A stretch of 34,657 bases of DNA. Origin: FLUQ01 sp031548325 (GTDB lineage: Bacteria; Desulfobacterota; Desulfovibrionia; Desulfovibrionales; Desulfovibrionaceae). Location of the stretch: the NCBI GenBank assembly GCA_031548325.1, contig JAVBRE010000199.1, positions 1-34,657 on the forward strand, given 5' to 3'. Shown one piece after another: positions 24,029-32,210 of the stretch (position 1 is its first letter; each line of letters starts with the position of its first letter). A program made the translations under genes and the position numbers. The notes below the pieces were generated by a model, which worked only from the letters and a program-made list of their open reading frames with translations, was not told the DNA's origin and made no database searches.

Positions 24029-25531
24029 ATGGAATCATTCATTCCTGCTGTTTTTCAGGTTCTTTCGCCTAAAATGATGGCCTTTATTTGGGGAGGCACC
24101 TTTGTCGGTATTGTGGTCGGCGCATTGCCGGGCCTCAGCGCCACTTTGGGCGTGGCCATTTTGTTGCCGGTCACCTACTATCTGACCCCGGCCGAAGGCA
24201 TGCTGCTGCTGCTCGGTATTTACACCGGCGGCATTTACGGCGGGTCCATCGCGGCTGTGCTGCTGAACATCCCCGGCTGCCCGGCGTCGCTGATGACCAC
24301 TCTTGACGGTTACCCCATGTCCCAACGGGGCGAAGGCGGGCGCGGCATCGGAATCGCCACGGTCTCCTCCTTTTTCGGAGGCGTAGTCGGGGTGCTTGCC
24401 CTGATCTTCATTGCTCCCTTTCTTGCCCAGGCCGCCCTCAGTTTCGGTCCCACCGAGTATGCAGTACTCGCATTTTTCGGCCTGTCCGCCATTGTGGTCG
24501 TGGTCGCCAACTCCGTGATCCGGGGTTTCATCGGCGTATGCATCGGGCTTCTTCTGGCAACCGTGGGCATGGACCCCATGGTTTCCGTGCCGCGCTTCAC
24601 CTACGGCAGCATCGACCTTTTGAGCGGCATTGACTATATATCCGTGGTCATCGGGCTTTTCGGCCTCTGCGAGGTATTCAGCCAGGCCCTCACAGTCAAA
24701 CGGCGACAGGCCGTGCGTCAGGTGCTGACCCGGGTCATACCCCGGGGCGATGATTTCAAGGCCATCCTCAAAAACTTTTTTCACCCCTCGTGGATAGGCA
24801 CCCTGATCGGCGCCTTGCCCGGAGCGGGAGGGTCCATAGCGGCCATAATCTCGTACAACCGGGCTGTGGCTGTTTCCAAACACCCTGAACGTTTCGGCAC
24901 GGGCATTCCCGAAGGACTGGTGGCCTGTGAAACCGCCAACAACGCCTCCATAGGCGGAGCCATGGTGCCGCTGCTGACTCTCGGCATTCCGGGCAGTTCA
25001 GTGACGGCAGTGCTGCTGGGCGCCATGCTCATGCACAACATCAACCCCGGGCCCATGTTGTTCGTCAACAACCCCCTGCTGGTCAACACCATCTTTATCG
25101 ACATGCTTGTAGCCAACGTGGCCATGCTGGTTCTGGGGCTGGCCTGCGCAAAAATTTCACCGCGTATCGTCAATTTGCCTTACAGCGCGCTCTTGCCCAC
25201 CATCGCCGTACTTTGCGCCCTTGGCGCCTATTCCATGAACAACAGCATGGTCGACGTGGGCATCATGATCGCCAGCGGCGTCGTGGGGTTTATCTTCAAG
25301 GAAATGGGCATTTCCCCGGGGCCCGTCATTCTGGGCCTGATTCTGGGGCCCATTGCCGAAGCCAATTTCCGGGGAGCAATGGAACTTTCCGACGGCAATC
25401 CGTTGGTATTTGTCACGTCGCCCCTGTCCGCCTTTATTCTGTTCCTGACCGCCTGCCTCATCGCTTCTCCGTTTATTCGCGCCTGGTTCGCCAAACGGAA
25501 AAAGGCCGCACAGACGCCAGGAGCCTCTTAG
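24029..25531 (+). CDS. Tripartite tricarboxylate transporter large membrane subunit (TctA)
   Basis: A 500-aa inner-membrane protein with 10-12 predicted hydrophobic helices. The N-terminal motif GGTFVGIVVGALPGLSATLG and the later IGALPGAGGSIAAIISY are the two family repeats; GNPLVFVTSPLSA lies near the end. With TctB it forms the ion-driven permease that takes ligand from the TctC proteins. A 118-base gap precedes it with no visible signal. GGAG stands before the ATG. Confidence 0.92.
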   Translation: MESFIPAVFQVLSPKMMAFIWGGTFVGIVVGALPGLSATLGVAILLPVTYYLTPAEGMLLLLGIYTGGIYGGSIAAVLLNIPGCPASLMTTLDGYPMSQRGEGGRGIGIATVSSFFGGVVGVLALIFIAPFLAQAALSFGPTEYAVLAFFGLSAIVVVVANSVIRGFIGVCIGLLLATVGMDPMVSVPRFTYGSIDLLSGIDYISVVIGLFGLCEVFSQALTVKRRQAVRQVLTRVIPRGDDFKAILKNFFHPSWIGTLIGALPGAGGSIAAIISYNRAVAVSKHPERFGTGIPEGLVACETANNASIGGAMVPLLTLGIPGSSVTAVLLGAMLMHNINPGPMLFVNNPLLVNTIFIDMLVANVAMLVLGLACAKISPRIVNLPYSALLPTIAVLCALGAYSMNNSMVDVGIMIASGVVGFIFKEMGISPGPVILGLILGPIAEANFRGAMELSDGNPLVFVTSPLSAFILFLTACLIASPFIRAWFAKRKKAAQTPGAS

Positions 25532-25678
25532 AGCAGTTTAACTTTGAAATTCTAGTATTCGAGGTTCGCGAGGCATGCCGTCGAGTTCACAGAACAGAGC
25601 GAAATTATGCAAACAAAACGACACGCTTCGCGGGCATCCGTTTCACGTATGCCGGGCAATTTCAAAGTGAAATTGCTC
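25531..25678. repeat. 148-bp element with 21-bp imperfect inverted ends, between tctA and tctB
   Basis: The left arm 25531-25551 (starting GAGCAGTTTAACTTTG) and right arm 25658-25678 (ending AGTGAAATTGCTC) match as inverted repeats in 19 of 21 positions. The right arm is itself a small palindrome (AATTTCA-AAG-TGAAATT). The 106 bases between show no gene. The element begins in the tctA stop codon and pushes tctB 185 bases away, unlike the close spacing elsewhere in the cluster. It may be a miniature repeat insertion. Confidence 0.65.
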
Positions 25679-25716
25679 CAGTACCATAACCCCAAAGCAA
25701 ACAATATGGGGCTGTT

Positions 25717-26190
25717 ATGCGTATCCTTTGGAAAAATAAAGAAACCGTTACCGGCATAGTCTTTTTTTTGCTGAGTTTGTTTCTGCTGCATGAAATCAGC
25801 GTCTTTCCCGCCACCGGCGAGCGTATTCGCTCATTGGGGCCGGAAATTTTCCCCAATCTTCTGTCCGTTTCCCTGGGCATTTTAAGCATAGTTCTGTTTA
25901 TCCAGGGGCTGCGGCTGCCGGCAGCGCCGCTTCTTTCCCGGGATATACGCGAAAATAAGATTTTTCCCGCCTTGATGATTCTGGTCGGCATGGTCGCGTT
26001 CATGCTTTTGCTCAGAATTTTCGGCTTTCTGCTTTGGTCCGTGCTGTTTCTTATCGCAATTCAATACGTGTTCGGAGAACGCCGGGCGCTGCATATTTGC
26101 GGCATCGCCGTCGGCATATCCCTTGTTCTGTATACCGTTTTTGCCTTTTTTCTAAAAATACAGATTCCGAACGGCTTCTTTTCATCCTGA
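25717..26190 (+). CDS. Tripartite tricarboxylate transporter small membrane subunit (TctB)
   Basis: A 157-aa protein with four hydrophobic helices, the size and topology of TctB. The first helix (TGIVFFLLSLFLLHEI) is followed by GPEIFPNLLSVSLGILS, a common TctB segment. The usual order is C-B-A; here it is C-C-A-B. A GGGG run lies five bases before the ATG. Confidence 0.85.
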   Translation: MRILWKNKETVTGIVFFLLSLFLLHEISVFPATGERIRSLGPEIFPNLLSVSLGILSIVLFIQGLRLPAAPLLSRDIRENKIFPALMILVGMVAFMLLLRIFGFLLWSVLFLIAIQYVFGERRALHICGIAVGISLVLYTVFAFFLKIQIPNGFFSS

Positions 26191-26234
26191 GCGATGTGCA
26201 ATCATCATTTATAATCATATAAAGGAGCATTTAC

Positions 26235-27455
26235 ATGAGTTCGTATAACCCGGCGCTGCTTCGTCTCGAATTGCTGGCCCAAGGCATTAGGGTGGACGCG
26301 GATTTCAACAGCCAGCTTGGCGGCGCATTGAAAGAGCCGTTATGGACCCGCACGGGCCCCACCAGTACGGGAATGGATCTGCGCCTTGAACAAGGCATGT
26401 ATGCCAGCCCCGCCATCGAGGGTGATCGCTTCCCCTGGCATTACAAGAATTCACCGTTTCTGCTCTCACGGGACAGCAAGGGGCAGGCGGTGATCAAGAA
26501 AAACGGGGAAATCATCCAACGTGTGCAGCCCTGCCCGCGGCCCAGTTTTTACGGCAAGATCACATCCAGCGGCAATCCGATGGAAAAAATCGGCGTGGTC
26601 ACCGGCGACTTTTTGGCCATTGCCCTTGATAACCGCTGCTGGTTTTGGGGCTATTACCAGGACGACCAGCTGACCGAATATAAAGAACGGCAATGCAAGT
26701 TTTGCGGCATCGGCCTCAGCATGAAACGCGATGAACTGTACCGCAAAAGCAACGAAGATATTCTGGAAGTAATCGATGCCGCCGTATCCGGCGGCGATGT
26801 TACCCATATCGGCCTGAACGCCGGGTCTTTCGCCCCTCCGGGACGCGGGCACGAAGAGTATGCCGAATTGGTGCGCGAAATCAAAAAGCGTCATGACGTC
26901 TGGGTCCGCCTGTCCATCTGCCCGCCGGAAGATGAAAAGTACATCGACATCCTTTACGATGCCGGCGCGGATCAAATCGGCTACGACATCGAGGTTTACG
27001 ACAAGAAGCTGTACGAATACATCTGCCCCGGCAAACTGCACGAAGTGGACCGCGGCGCCCATCACCAGCATTTCTTCAGAATGCTCGGCTATGCGGCCAA
27101 ACGCGGGGGGCCTAACAAGGCCTATTCCATCATTGTGACGGGATTGGAGCCGCTGGAATCCACAATTGCCGGTATCGAAAAGCTGTGCCAACTGGGCGTG
27201 GTGCCGCGCATGGGCGTTTTCCGCCCCATCCCCGGCACGCACCTGGAAAGGCACCCCACCCCCAGCCCCGCTTTCCTGGTTCATGTCTACCGGGCGCTTC
27301 GCGAACTGACCATCAAATACGGCGTGGATTCGGGCTGTCCCGGCTGCGGCCGTACTTTTGTGGGCACCAAGATCTACGACGGCGTAAACCCGATCATGCC
27401 GGAAATCACCGACGAAGACGTCAAACGGGCGGGCATTGACCTCTCCGTTGGATAA
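26235..27455 (+). CDS. Radical-SAM-like protein with non-canonical cysteine spacing
   Basis: A 406-aa protein. The middle and C-terminal parts look like a radical SAM barrel of the biotin synthase/HydE/PylB group: DVTHIGLNAGSF, DQIGYDIEVYDKKLYEYICP, VTGLEPLESTIAGIEKL and GVFRPIPGTHLERHPTP. The cluster motif is abnormal. CKFCGIG supplies Cys154 and Cys157, but residue 150, where CX3CX2C expects the first cysteine, is Lys. The nearest upstream cysteine is Cys135, giving CX18CX2C. A second pair, Cys368 and Cys371 (GCPGCGRTF), could bind another metal. About 130 residues precede the motif and look beta-rich. GGAG lies seven bases before the ATG. Function unknown; its place between transporter and dehydratase genes suggests it acts on the same substrate or activates an enzyme of the cluster. 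Confidence 0.75.
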   Translation: MSSYNPALLRLELLAQGIRVDADFNSQLGGALKEPLWTRTGPTSTGMDLRLEQGMYASPAIEGDRFPWHYKNSPFLLSRDSKGQAVIKKNGEIIQRVQPCPRPSFYGKITSSGNPMEKIGVVTGDFLAIALDNRCWFWGYYQDDQLTEYKERQCKFCGIGLSMKRDELYRKSNEDILEVIDAAVSGGDVTHIGLNAGSFAPPGRGHEEYAELVREIKKRHDVWVRLSICPPEDEKYIDILYDAGADQIGYDIEVYDKKLYEYICPGKLHEVDRGAHHQHFFRMLGYAAKRGGPNKAYSIIVTGLEPLESTIAGIEKLCQLGVVPRMGVFRPIPGTHLERHPTPSPAFLVHVYRALRELTIKYGVDSGCPGCGRTFVGTKIYDGVNPIMPEITDEDVKRAGIDLSVG

Positions 27456-27484
27456 TAACGGAGAAATTCACCTTCAACAGACTG

Positions 27485-27538
27485 TTCACCCTCCCTCAAA
27501 TCGGCAACTCTTGAGCGGCAATCGAGAGGGAGGGTGAA
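27485..27538 (+). terminator. Long hairpin between the radical-SAM-like and mmgE genes
   Basis: TTCACCCTCCCTC (27485-27497) pairs perfectly with GAGGGAGGGTGAA (27526-27538) over 13 bp, with a 28-base loop. It begins 29 bases after the stop codon at 27455. No T-run follows. It may be a terminator that leaks, or a processing/stability element separating the transport half from the enzyme half of the cluster. Confidence 0.5.
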
Positions 27539-27616
27539 TGGCCATACGAATGCAAACTGACGCTTCGGCTCAAGACCGGTTGAAGACGGTTATTTCTCAA
27601 GGCTGAGGAGGATCCC

Positions 27617-28981
27617 ATGTCATCTCCACCCGGGGGATTGATACTTGCTCAAAGAATTATGACCCTGCGCGCGCGTTGGGGCGCAAGTTCCCTGCGCGAC
27701 AAGGCCAAAATCTGCGTTCTTGACTATCTGGCCGCGGCTCTGGCCGGAGCCGCGTCGTCCACTTGCCGGATCAGCGAACAGGTCCTGTCCGGGTTCGGCG
27801 CGGGACCATGCACGCGCATCGGCCTTGCCGGCTCAGGTTCAGCCGCCGGCGCCGCTCTGCATAACGGGCTCATCGGCCACGCCGAAGAGCTGGACGACTC
27901 GCATCGTTACGTATCCGGGCTGCATCTTGGGGTGACCATTATCCCGGCCGCGCTGGCCTTGGCAGAAGACCTGGACAGTTCCGGCGACGATCTGCTTTGC
28001 GCCGTCGCCTGCGGCTATGAAGCGGCAGGGCGTTTGTGCCGCTGCTGTGACAAGGAACACAGGGCCAGAGGTTTCCATTCCACCGGCACCTTCGGTCCCT
28101 TTGGGGCGGCTGCCGCCTGCTCTGTTCTGTTGCGCGCCGATGCGCAGCAACTGGCTCACGCTCTGGGGATTGCCGCTTCCAGCGCAGCGGGAATTTTTGC
28201 TTTTCTGGAAGATGGGGCCACGGTCAAACATTTTCACGCCGGCCGCGCCGCCCTTGACGGCTATACCGCCGCCCGGCTCGCGGCAGCGGGCATGACGGGT
28301 CCGGCGCCGGTTTTTGAAGCCCGGGAAGGCTTTTTTGCAGCCTATGCGACCGGAGCGGACATGCATCCGCTGGGGGCGGATCTGGGACAGGCGGAAATAG
28401 AATGCGCATATCACAAGCTGCATTCCGCCTGTGGCCACTCCTTTCCGGCCATTGACGCCGCTCTCGAACTGCGCCGCGTCATGCTGGAACGAAAGTTGCC
28501 GTTTACAGCCATTGAGCGTCTTGAATATGCCTCCTACCACGCGGCCGTCATCCTCGCCAATCCGACCCCCAAAACCGTGCCTCAGGCGCGCTTTTCCCTG
28601 CCGTTCATGATCGCAATGGCCTTGCTGCACGGCCGCACAACCCGTCATGATTTTGCGGAAGCCATGGCTGATGCAGCGGTCGGAGCCCTGTGCCGCGTGG
28701 TGATGCTACGCGAAGATGCCGCATTGACGGACGCTTTTCCCCGCTTGCGGGCCGGAGTGCTTGCCGCAACCCTGTCCTCGGGAGAGACGCTTTCATTCCG
28801 GGTGGATGCGCCGCGGGGCATGCCGGACAACCCTGTCTCGCTCGCCGATATTGAAGCCAAATTCGAACGAGAAGCGGCGCCGTTGCTCGGCGCGGATACA
28901 AGCGCGGCAATCAGAGCTTGCGTGTCCGATCTTGACCGCCTCCGGTCCATACATGAACTAACCGCGCTGCTGCGACGTTGA
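27617..28981 (+). CDS. MmgE/PrpD family dehydratase or decarboxylase
   Basis: A 454-aa member of the family that includes 2-methylcitrate dehydratase (PrpD), cis-aconitate decarboxylase (CAD/IRG1) and iminodisuccinate epimerase. The active-site pattern is kept: HAEELDDSH with Asp93/Asp94, His103, HSTGTFGP with His154, TVKHFHAG with Lys204, and YHKLHSACGH with Lys267. These fall close to residues I recall for human CAD (D93, H103, H159, K207, K272). The family acts on carboxylates with a hydroxyl or double bond beside carboxyl groups, which fits a Tct-imported acid. Dehydration, decarboxylation and isomerisation remain open. GAGGAGG lies five bases before the ATG. Confidence 0.85.
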   Translation: MSSPPGGLILAQRIMTLRARWGASSLRDKAKICVLDYLAAALAGAASSTCRISEQVLSGFGAGPCTRIGLAGSGSAAGAALHNGLIGHAEELDDSHRYVSGLHLGVTIIPAALALAEDLDSSGDDLLCAVACGYEAAGRLCRCCDKEHRARGFHSTGTFGPFGAAAACSVLLRADAQQLAHALGIAASSAAGIFAFLEDGATVKHFHAGRAALDGYTAARLAAAGMTGPAPVFEAREGFFAAYATGADMHPLGADLGQAEIECAYHKLHSACGHSFPAIDAALELRRVMLERKLPFTAIERLEYASYHAAVILANPTPKTVPQARFSLPFMIAMALLHGRTTRHDFAEAMADAAVGALCRVVMLREDAALTDAFPRLRAGVLAATLSSGETLSFRVDAPRGMPDNPVSLADIEAKFEREAAPLLGADTSAAIRACVSDLDRLRSIHELTALLRR

Positions 28982-29051
28982 GACGTCAGCGCAAAAGATC
29001 CATGCGGATTGCTTTTAACAATACTACTATTCTCGGTAAAAAGGAAATGTA

Positions 29052-30212
29052 ATGAAAATTACCAAAGTGACTTCTTTTCCCGTGCATCCAGGTTGGCGCA
29101 AAAATCTTATTTTTGTCAAAGTTGAAACCGATGCGGGTATTAGCGGATGGGGTGAAGTATATTCTCAATATGATAGAGATATAAGCATCAATGCTCATGT
29201 TGAAATGCTCGGGCAGTATATGGTAGGGCGTGACCCTTTTCAAATCAAGTATTTTACGCAAATGAGCTACGATGACTATGCCCAGCGCCGTGGTTCGTTA
29301 GAGTTTTACTGTGCTGTTTCCGGCATTGAATGCGCATTATGGGATATTGTGGGCAAAGCCTGCAATCAGCCGGTATACAAGCTGCTTGGCGGTGAAGTGC
29401 GCAACTCCATACGGGTATATGCCAACGGCTGGAGTTACGGCATGCGCAAGATTGACGACTATTGCCGGGCGGCTGAAAAGGTGGTTCGCGAAGGCGGCTT
29501 TACCGCCATCAAGTTTGACCCTTTGCCGCGCCCCTGGCGCACCTTTATCCCTCGTGAACACATCCGTCACGCCGAAGGCGTGGTAAAAGCCATGCGCAAC
29601 GCCCTGGGGCCCGATATCGATTTTCTGATAGAACTGCACCGCAGGCTGTCGCCCGCTCACGCCATCGAGTTGGCGGACCGGATCATGCCTTACGACCCCT
29701 TCCTGATAGAAGAGCCCTGCCAGGCTGAAAATATTCTGTCCATCGCGGAAGTGAGGCAAAAAGCCCGCATTCCGGTGATGACCGGCGAAAATATTTTTAC
29801 CAAGGCCGGATTTCGCCGGGTGTTTGAACATCACGCCGCCGACTACATCAACCCCGACGTGGCCAACTGCGGCGGCATTCTTGAATTGCGTGAAATAGCG
29901 GCCATGGCCGAACCCTATTTTGTCGGCGTCTCGCCTCACAACTACAATTCAACATCCCTCGGCCTTGCCGCCACGGTGCACGCGTCTCTGGGCATGCAAA
30001 ACTTCATTATCACGGAATATTTCGTCCCCTTTGTCGATTTCTGCGACGAAATATTCCCCGGCGGTCAGCAAATGAAGCCGGTTAACGGGCACATCCCCCT
30101 GCCCGAAAAACCCGGCCTGGGCCTCGAACCGGATGAGGACGCCTTGCGCCGCCATGCCGCTAAACCATACCCCAAACGTTCTTTGCCTTTTCCAAAGGAT
30201 GAATTGATGTAA
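29052..30212 (+). CDS. Enolase-superfamily (mandelate racemase/acid-sugar dehydratase type) enzyme
   Basis: A 386-aa enzyme of the mandelate racemase subgroup, which abstracts the alpha proton of a carboxylate and usually dehydrates a hydroxy acid. The capping domain ends with ALWDIVGKACNQPVYKLLGG. In the barrel, Lys154 (TAIKFDPLP), Glu194, Glu220 (LIEEP) and Glu246 (TGEN) fit the base and three metal ligands, and His296 (VSPHNYNS) the second catalytic residue; these positions run one residue behind D195/E221/E247/H297 of mandelate racemase. The first ligand is Glu, not Asp, in ELHRRLSP; His196 resembles the extra acid of galactonate-type dehydratases. A clear RBS (AAGGA) precedes the ATG. 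Substrate unknown. Confidence 0.85.
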   Translation: MKITKVTSFPVHPGWRKNLIFVKVETDAGISGWGEVYSQYDRDISINAHVEMLGQYMVGRDPFQIKYFTQMSYDDYAQRRGSLEFYCAVSGIECALWDIVGKACNQPVYKLLGGEVRNSIRVYANGWSYGMRKIDDYCRAAEKVVREGGFTAIKFDPLPRPWRTFIPREHIRHAEGVVKAMRNALGPDIDFLIELHRRLSPAHAIELADRIMPYDPFLIEEPCQAENILSIAEVRQKARIPVMTGENIFTKAGFRRVFEHHAADYINPDVANCGGILELREIAAMAEPYFVGVSPHNYNSTSLGLAATVHASLGMQNFIITEYFVPFVDFCDEIFPGGQQMKPVNGHIPLPEKPGLGLEPDEDALRRHAAKPYPKRSLPFPKDELM

Positions 30213-30222
30213 CTCAAGCAAG

Positions 30223-30250
30223 GGGGGCGGGGACATCCCCGCCTCCCTCT
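30223..30250 (+). terminator. Terminator hairpin after the enolase-superfamily gene
   Basis: A GC-rich 12-bp stem with one mismatch (arms GGGGGGCGGGGA and TCCCCGCCTCCC) has a tiny loop and starts 11 bases after the stop codon. The sequence after it turns AT-rich, with TTTTTC about 17 bases on. It is followed by 150 bases of AT-rich DNA, so the genes from 30401 may have their own promoter. A TTGATA (30282-30287) and TATATAAA (30347-30354) are present but not correctly spaced. Confidence 0.6.
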
Positions 30251-30400
30251 CTCGATGCGCCGTAATTTTTCTATATCTGTTGATACTTGTAAGATATTAT
30301 ACTTTTATTCTGTCACTGTAGTGCGTTATGCTCTGCAATCTTTCTATATAAAAATATATTTGATGAGCGCAAGTTTATGCATCACTGAAAGGAGATTTTC

Positions 30401-31333
30401 ATGCACATCGCGTTTATCGGTTTTGGCAGTGCCGCTTTTGATATAGGAAGTGAACTCGTAAAACAGGGAATCACGCTATCATTTTATAAACACCGCGATA
30501 AACCTCCGTTCAGCGGTCTTTTGGCAAAACGAGTGCAAGAGACAAATGCGGTCTACAAGCCGGGGTACCAGGAATTGCTGGAGGATGCTCACATCATCCT
30601 GTCCTGCGTTGTGGGTCGGGCCGCGCTGGATGTAGCGCGCGAGTCCCTGCCCTTTCTGACGCCCGACCATCTTTTCGCGGATCTGAATACCACTCCTCCG
30701 AAAATCAAAAAAGAGGCAGAGCGCCTGGTTCAGGCAACCGGCGCCCTGTATGTGGATGCCGCCATCATGGGTCCGGTGGAGGTTTTAAAGCACAAGACTC
30801 CCATTCTGGCTTCCGGGGACGGTGCCCGGCAATTTCGTGACTTTTTCGCTCCTTACGGCATGGACATCACCGTGCTTGACGGCGGGGCGGGCAAGGCCTC
30901 TGCCGTCAAGCTTCTACGCAGCGTGTTTCAGAAAGGCCTCATGGCCGTGTTGCTTGAAATGCTTCTGGCCGCGCGGGCCTATGGCGTACAGGATCTTGTC
31001 CTGGATTCCGTCAGCAAGACCATGGATGGCGTGCCGTTGCGCACCACGGCCGGCCGTCTTATTGCCAAGGGCGTCGTCAACGCCGGGCGTATGGCGGCTG
31101 AAATGGAAGACGTGCTGCACGCTTTGCAAGATATGGGGCTTAACCATGCCATGACCCAGGGAGCCCTTGACACCTATACCTGGTGCGAACAGTTGGGCAT
31201 AGCAAGCCATGCGGGAGATATTCCGCCGAAAACCCTGGATGACGCCCTGGAGATGATCGGAGAGCTCACGGCCGGGCGCCCGGCTGGCGCTTATTTTGTC
31301 CAGGCCGGTCAAACTTCCGGCGCCAGGAGGTAG
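30401..31333 (+). CDS. 6-phosphogluconate dehydrogenase-like NAD(P)-dependent oxidoreductase
   Basis: A 310-aa beta-hydroxyacid-dehydrogenase-type enzyme. The Rossmann motif is GFGSAAFDIG at residues 7-16. AIMGPVEVLKHKTPILASG corresponds to the substrate-binding stretch of the group, and the all-helical C-terminal half (KASAVKLLRSVFQKGLMAVLLE) matches the DUF1932-type C-terminal domain. The usual catalytic Lys of this superfamily is probably Lys189 in AVKLLRS or nearby. It likely oxidises or reduces a hydroxy acid of the pathway; the substrate is not known. AAAGGAG precedes the ATG, and the gene is six bases upstream of the next one. Confidence 0.78.
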   Translation: MHIAFIGFGSAAFDIGSELVKQGITLSFYKHRDKPPFSGLLAKRVQETNAVYKPGYQELLEDAHIILSCVVGRAALDVARESLPFLTPDHLFADLNTTPPKIKKEAERLVQATGALYVDAAIMGPVEVLKHKTPILASGDGARQFRDFFAPYGMDITVLDGGAGKASAVKLLRSVFQKGLMAVLLEMLLAARAYGVQDLVLDSVSKTMDGVPLRTTAGRLIAKGVVNAGRMAAEMEDVLHALQDMGLNHAMTQGALDTYTWCEQLGIASHAGDIPPKTLDDALEMIGELTAGRPAGAYFVQAGQTSGARR

Positions 31334-31338
31334 AAACA

Positions 31339-32199
31339 ATGTCCGTCAAAAAGCTTTTGGTGGTCGGCGCCGGCCAAATGGGAAGCGGCATAGCCCAGAT
31401 TGCCGCGCTCGCCGGCCTGGACGTGACGATTCAGGATATCCGGCAGGACGGTATTGAGCGCGCGTTGAAAAGCATTGAGAAAAACCTGGCCAGGCTGGTC
31501 GAAAAGGAAAAAATAACGGAAAGCGACAAGCAGGCCGCGTTCGGGCGGGTACTAAGCCGGACTGATCTGGCCGCCGCTGCCGCCGGCGTTGATTTCGCCG
31601 TCGAAGCCGCGACCGAAAATTTTGCCGTCAAAAAAGAGATATTCGTCACGCTTGATCAGGTCGCACCGGCTCACGCCATTCTTGCCAGCAATACCTCCTC
31701 CTTGCCGATTACCCAGATCGCCGCGGTAACCAGGCGGCCGGCGCAGGTCATCGGCATGCACTTTTTCAACCCGGCGCCGGTGATGCAATTGGTAGAGGTC
31801 ATCATGGGGCTGACGACTTCCAAAGAAACCTTTACGGTAACTCGCGATCTGGCCGTGAGCCTGGGAAAAACGCCGGTGAAAATCGAGGACTTTCCCGGGT
31901 TCTGCGCCAACCGCATTATGGCGCCCATGATCAACGAAGCGGTTTATGCCCTGATGGAAGGGGTGGCGGGCGTGGAAGACATCGATGCGTGCGCCAAGCT
32001 GGGGTATAACCATCCGATGGGGCCGCTCGCTCTGTGCGACCTGATAGGGCTTGATACGGTCTTGTATATCATGGACGTGCTGCACAAAGGGTATGGGGAC
32101 CCAAAATACCGGCCTTGCCCGCTCCTTCGCAAATACGTTGACGCCGGTTGGCTGGGCCGCAAATCGGGACGCGGGTTTTATGATTATCCGGCGAAGTAG
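31339..32199 (+). CDS. 3-hydroxyacyl-CoA (3-hydroxybutyryl-CoA) dehydrogenase
   Basis: A 286-aa single-function dehydrogenase, the size of bacterial Hbd/PaaH, oxidising 3-hydroxyacyl-CoA to 3-oxoacyl-CoA with NAD. Residues 10-17 form the NAD site (GAGQMGSG). The catalytic His141 is in GMHFFNPAPVMQLVEV, and GFCANRIMAPMINEAVYAL follows. The C-terminus GRKSGRGFYDYP is typical. AGGAGG lies seven bases before the ATG. With the next gene it supplies the hydration and oxidation steps expected for crotonyl-CoA or a related enoyl-CoA. Confidence 0.93.
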   Translation: MSVKKLLVVGAGQMGSGIAQIAALAGLDVTIQDIRQDGIERALKSIEKNLARLVEKEKITESDKQAAFGRVLSRTDLAAAAAGVDFAVEAATENFAVKKEIFVTLDQVAPAHAILASNTSSLPITQIAAVTRRPAQVIGMHFFNPAPVMQLVEVIMGLTTSKETFTVTRDLAVSLGKTPVKIEDFPGFCANRIMAPMINEAVYALMEGVAGVEDIDACAKLGYNHPMGPLALCDLIGLDTVLYIMDVLHKGYGDPKYRPCPLLRKYVDAGWLGRKSGRGFYDYPAK

Positions 32200-32210
32200 G
32201 GGAAATCGAT

